Source: an uncultured Eubacterium sp. (GTDB lineage Bacteria; Bacillota; Clostridia; Lachnospirales; Lachnospiraceae). Taken from it: a DNA stretch of 36,949 nt. The notes under the pieces are model-generated. The model did no database searches and was not told where the DNA came from. It saw only the letters and a program-made list of their open reading frames with translations. Position numbers and translations under genes: made by a program. Below, piece after piece: positions 35,099 through 36,949 of this stretch (within the stretch, counting starts at the first letter, position 1; every line of letters starts with the position of its first letter). The stretch spans positions 1-36,949 of the forward strand of contig CANOET010000011.1 in the NCBI GenBank assembly GCA_947564835.1, read 5' to 3'.

Positions 35099-35126
35099 GG
35101 CAGCAAAATATGCTTTCTTTGCTGCC
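35099..35126 (-). terminator. Hairpin between REC-HD-GYP and PAS-kinase genes
   Basis: GGCAGCAAA (35099-35107) pairs with TTTGCTGCC (35118-35126) around a 10-nt loop. No T-run follows on the minus strand, so it is more likely an RNA-stability or partial attenuation structure than a full terminator. Confidence 0.4.
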
Positions 35127-35141
35127 TACATTCGTAGAATT

Positions 35142-36218
35142 TTATACAAATTTTAACATTTTCACTACTTCGCATTGAAAAACATCTTCTTTTGCGACGG
35201 CAAGGCATTTCAGCACATCCGGGGAGAACTGGCCGCACTCCCCGTTTACGATCATATCATAAGCTTTTTCCCTGGAAACCGGCTGCTTATAGATCCGCGG
35301 GCTGGTCAGCCCGTCAAAAACATCCGCGACCGATACGACCTGCACGCCGATCGAAAGCTCCTTTCCCTTTAAATGATCCGGATACCCGCTCCCGTCCCAC
35401 CGTTCATGGTGATGACGGCAGATATCATAACTGTCCCGGTAGAACCCGCTGTTTTTATCACGAAAGGACCGCTCCAGAATCTCGCAGCCTATCGTTGTAT
35501 GCGTCTTCATAATCTCAAATTCTTCCTCTGTCAGTCGCCCCGGCTTTAATAAAATCGTATCCGGAATGCCGATCTTGCCGATATCATGCAGGACGCACGC
35601 CTGCACAATCCCGTCGATCCGGCCTTTGTCCAGGCCGTATTTGGGAAAATATTCCTGCATATATTCCAGCATGATCTTTGTAAAATATTTAATCCGCTGC
35701 GTATGCTCTCCGATCTCCACGCTGCGGAACTCGACGAGGGAACTGAGCGTATCCAGCATAGCTTCGTTATTCTGGCGGATCTCCTGCTCCTTTTCCCGGA
35801 TCTCGATCTCCTGCTGCTTCAGCCGCAGCTCCATCTCCAGCTTATGCTGGTACAAGTCAATAATGTTCTGGCTCCTCTTTTTTACAATATGAGGATAAAA
35901 TGGTTTATGTATCACGTCCGCCGCGCCGTAGGAATAGGCCCTGTCCTCGCTGTCGATGACCGTCTCCCCCGTAATCAGAATCACCGGGATCTGGTCCGCC
36001 AGCACGTGCTCCTGCATATAGTCCAGCACGTCGAAGCCGGACATCACCGGCATGGAGATATCCAGCAGGATCAGTACCAGGTTGCGGCTGTGGGCGATTT
36101 CGCGGATGGCTTCTTCCCCGTTTTCCGCCTCCAGCGTATCGTATTCTTCAAACATTGACTTGAGTATTTCCCGATTGACCGCTTCGTCGTCTGCGATCAG
36201 GATCTGTTGCTCTTCCAT
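35142..36218 (-). CDS. REC-HD-GYP response regulator, probable cyclic-di-GMP phosphodiesterase
   Basis: This 358-residue protein starts at ATG 36218 with GAGG 8 nt upstream. The receiver domain has D53 (LLDISMPVMSG). A strongly charged coiled-coil linker (about 125-150) precedes the HD-GYP domain. Its motifs are intact: LHDIGKIGIPD (H211, D212), HHHERWDGSGYP (GYP 278-280) and ADVFDGLTSPRIYK. RpfG-type members degrade cyclic-di-GMP when phosphorylated. It is the first gene of the chemosensory operon. Confidence 0.92.
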   Translation of the reverse strand: MEEQQILIADDEAVNREILKSMFEEYDTLEAENGEEAIREIAHSRNLVLILLDISMPVMSGFDVLDYMQEHVLADQIPVILITGETVIDSEDRAYSYGAADVIHKPFYPHIVKKRSQNIIDLYQHKLEMELRLKQQEIEIREKEQEIRQNNEAMLDTLSSLVEFRSVEIGEHTQRIKYFTKIMLEYMQEYFPKYGLDKGRIDGIVQACVLHDIGKIGIPDTILLKPGRLTEEEFEIMKTHTTIGCEILERSFRDKNSGFYRDSYDICRHHHERWDGSGYPDHLKGKELSIGVQVVSVADVFDGLTSPRIYKQPVSREKAYDMIVNGECGQFSPDVLKCLAVAKEDVFQCEVVKMLKFV

Positions 36219-36263
36219 TCTGTCTGCCTCACAATTTCTCCGAAATAATCGTATGGTCTCTTT

Positions 36264-36298
36264 TTAACAATGTTAACCTTTTTCCTCGGGATTGTCAA
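36264..36298 (-). promoter_or_regulatory. Promoter of the chemosensory operon with a palindrome over the -10 box
   Basis: On the minus strand TTGACA (36293-36298), a 17-nt spacer and TAACAT (36270-36275) form a sigma-A promoter. The perfect palindrome TTAACATTGTTAA (36264-36276) covers the -10 box and would suit a dimeric repressor. The leader to the start at 36218 is about 45 nt. Confidence 0.7.
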
Positions 36299-36315
36299 CG
36301 TGTAACAGAAAATTT

Positions 36316-36339
36316 CCAGGCAAATTCCAATTTACCTGG
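36316..36339 (-). terminator. Hairpin upstream of the chemosensory promoter
   Basis: Arms 36316-36326 and 36329-36339 pair with one mismatch; on the minus strand AAATTTTC follows. It could stop upstream transcription before the promoter. The loop is only 2 nt, so pairing at the centre must open. Confidence 0.4.
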
Positions 36340-36503
36340 GGCAGAGTCTGGTTATGGCAGGCTTTACAATGTGTGGAATCCAGTTTTATGTGTAGATGGA
36401 GAAAAACAGCTGGAAGGCAGGTTTCCTCATTGGCTGGTTCTCGCTGGGTTTACGAAAATGGTAGCGGTTATGATTGTTAAGCGGTAGTCTGGGTAATGCC
36501 TTA

Positions 36504-36685
36504 TTGCTATGATTTCTTTGATCAAGTATCGCGATGGTGGTTATGCATTGTTCCTATGATTTTCCAAACCAGGCACCACGATGATATATAAGTGTTCCTA
36601 TGATTTTTAAGACCAGGCACCATGATGGTATTAGATATTCCTATGATTTTCCAGGCCAGACATCACGATGGTATATAAGATATCA
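36504..36685 (+). repeat. Four degenerate direct repeats of about 44 bp
   Basis: Units begin at about 36504, 36551, 36595 and 36638 and share CTATGATTTT followed by CCAG and CACGATGGTATATA-like sequence. The first is the most diverged. There are no unique spacers. The whole 36340-36949 stretch shows no credible gene. Confidence 0.75.
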
Positions 36686-36805
36686 TCTGGTCTTAGTAAG
36701 TATTACACATAGTATCCTTTACGTAATATTATGAAAAATCCAAAAGTTTTTATCGACTGTCAACCGCTCGCCCTGTCATAAATGTTCAAGAGTCTGCACA
36801 TAAAA

Positions 36806-36881
36806 CCTGTGAAAACCAGCCGGCGAAAAAAACGGCCTGGCGGCTCCCAGCCCACATCTATAGCCTGTGAAAACCAGCCGG
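36806..36881. repeat. Direct repeat CCTGTGAAAACCAGCCGG
   Basis: Exact 18-bp copies at 36806-36823 and 36864-36881. Each is followed by A-rich or G-rich sequence and GGCCTGGC. They form the edge of the repeat element that follows. Confidence 0.8.
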
Positions 36882-36949
36882 GTGAGGGGGAAATGGCCTG
36901 GCTTCCAGCGACGTTGGAGGAATGTTTAGAAGCCCTTGGCATTCTGCTC
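36877..36949 (+). repeat. Second copy of the inverted-repeat element, cut by the window end
   Basis: This stretch matches the left arm of the element at 19973-20048 in the same orientation. The last 30 nt (36920-36949) are identical to 20021-20050. The rest of the element would lie beyond the window. Confidence 0.8.

Noticed and set aside
35065..36300. Cyclic-di-GMP riboswitch before the HD-GYP genes
   Set aside because: I searched the short leaders by eye and saw no GEMM-like conserved core; the leader of the first gene is only about 45 nt.
36292..36480. Plus-strand open frame of 62 codons near the right end
   Set aside because: It has no ribosome binding site, an odd composition rich in Trp and Arg, and overlaps the promoter and hairpin.
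36504..36685. Regularly spaced repeats as a CRISPR array
   Set aside because: Units of about 44 bp follow each other with no unique spacers, and no cas genes are present.
36760..36942. Minus-strand open frame of 60 codons
   Set aside because: It lies entirely in repeat sequence and is a by-product of the inverted-repeat element.

Overview
The window looks like chromosomal DNA of a motile Gram-positive Clostridia, most likely Lachnospiraceae. The evidence is strong AGGAGG-type ribosome binding sites, a TagGH-type polymer exporter, an LtaS-like membrane protein, a chemosensory operon with a CheA/CheW/CheB/CheR set, and a sigma-28-like promoter. Species cannot be named from this sequence. Almost every gene lies on the minus strand.

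Region 1 (1-2393) holds a minus-strand protein of unknown function behind a sigma-28-type promoter, a plus-strand heptad-repeat coiled-coil protein, and non-coding sequence with repeat fragments.

Region 2 (2394-16855, transcribed from high to low coordinates) is a surface-glycan operon. It encodes an XRE regulator, a GT4 glycosyltransferase, an ABC permease with an extra N-terminal domain, a TagH-like ATPase, a GT2+GT9-like fusion, a nucleotidyltransferase-kinase fusion, a KpsF-like SIS isomerase, a HAD phosphatase, a small unknown protein, a GT9-like+GT8 fusion, the membrane half of an LtaS-like enzyme, and a membrane protein fused in frame to a second GT4 enzyme. The isomerase, kinase, phosphatase and nucleotidyltransferase together have the logic of an activated-sugar pathway. 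The rest would polymerise the product and export it. About 4.74-8.02 kb is visibly AT-rich compared with both sides.

Region 3 (16.9-18.3 kb) is mostly intergenic. It carries terminators, an AbrB-like regulator and a 49-residue protein. Each of these two genes has its own promoter, and both promoters contain the same palindromic operator in the -35/-10 spacer. There is also a possible 16-residue peptide.

Region 4 (18260-20301) is a cardiolipin synthase gene followed by a large imperfect inverted-repeat element. Related sequence occurs at 2.28 kb and at the right edge of the window.

Region 5 (20302-36218, transcribed from high to low coordinates) is a chemosensory and phosphorelay operon: REC-HD-GYP, PAS histidine kinase, a degenerate REC-HD-GYP, CheR, CheB, CheY-like, CheA, CheW, two chemoreceptors, Hpt, a large hybrid histidine kinase, and a cytoplasmic-type subtilisin. 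A sigma-A-like promoter with a palindrome over its -10 box precedes it. The last 0.7 kb is non-coding and rich in repeats.

The most unusual points are the composite glycan operon with its possible new nucleotide-sugar module, the operator-in-spacer promoter pair, the inactivated HD-GYP domain beside an intact one, and the inverted-repeat element family.
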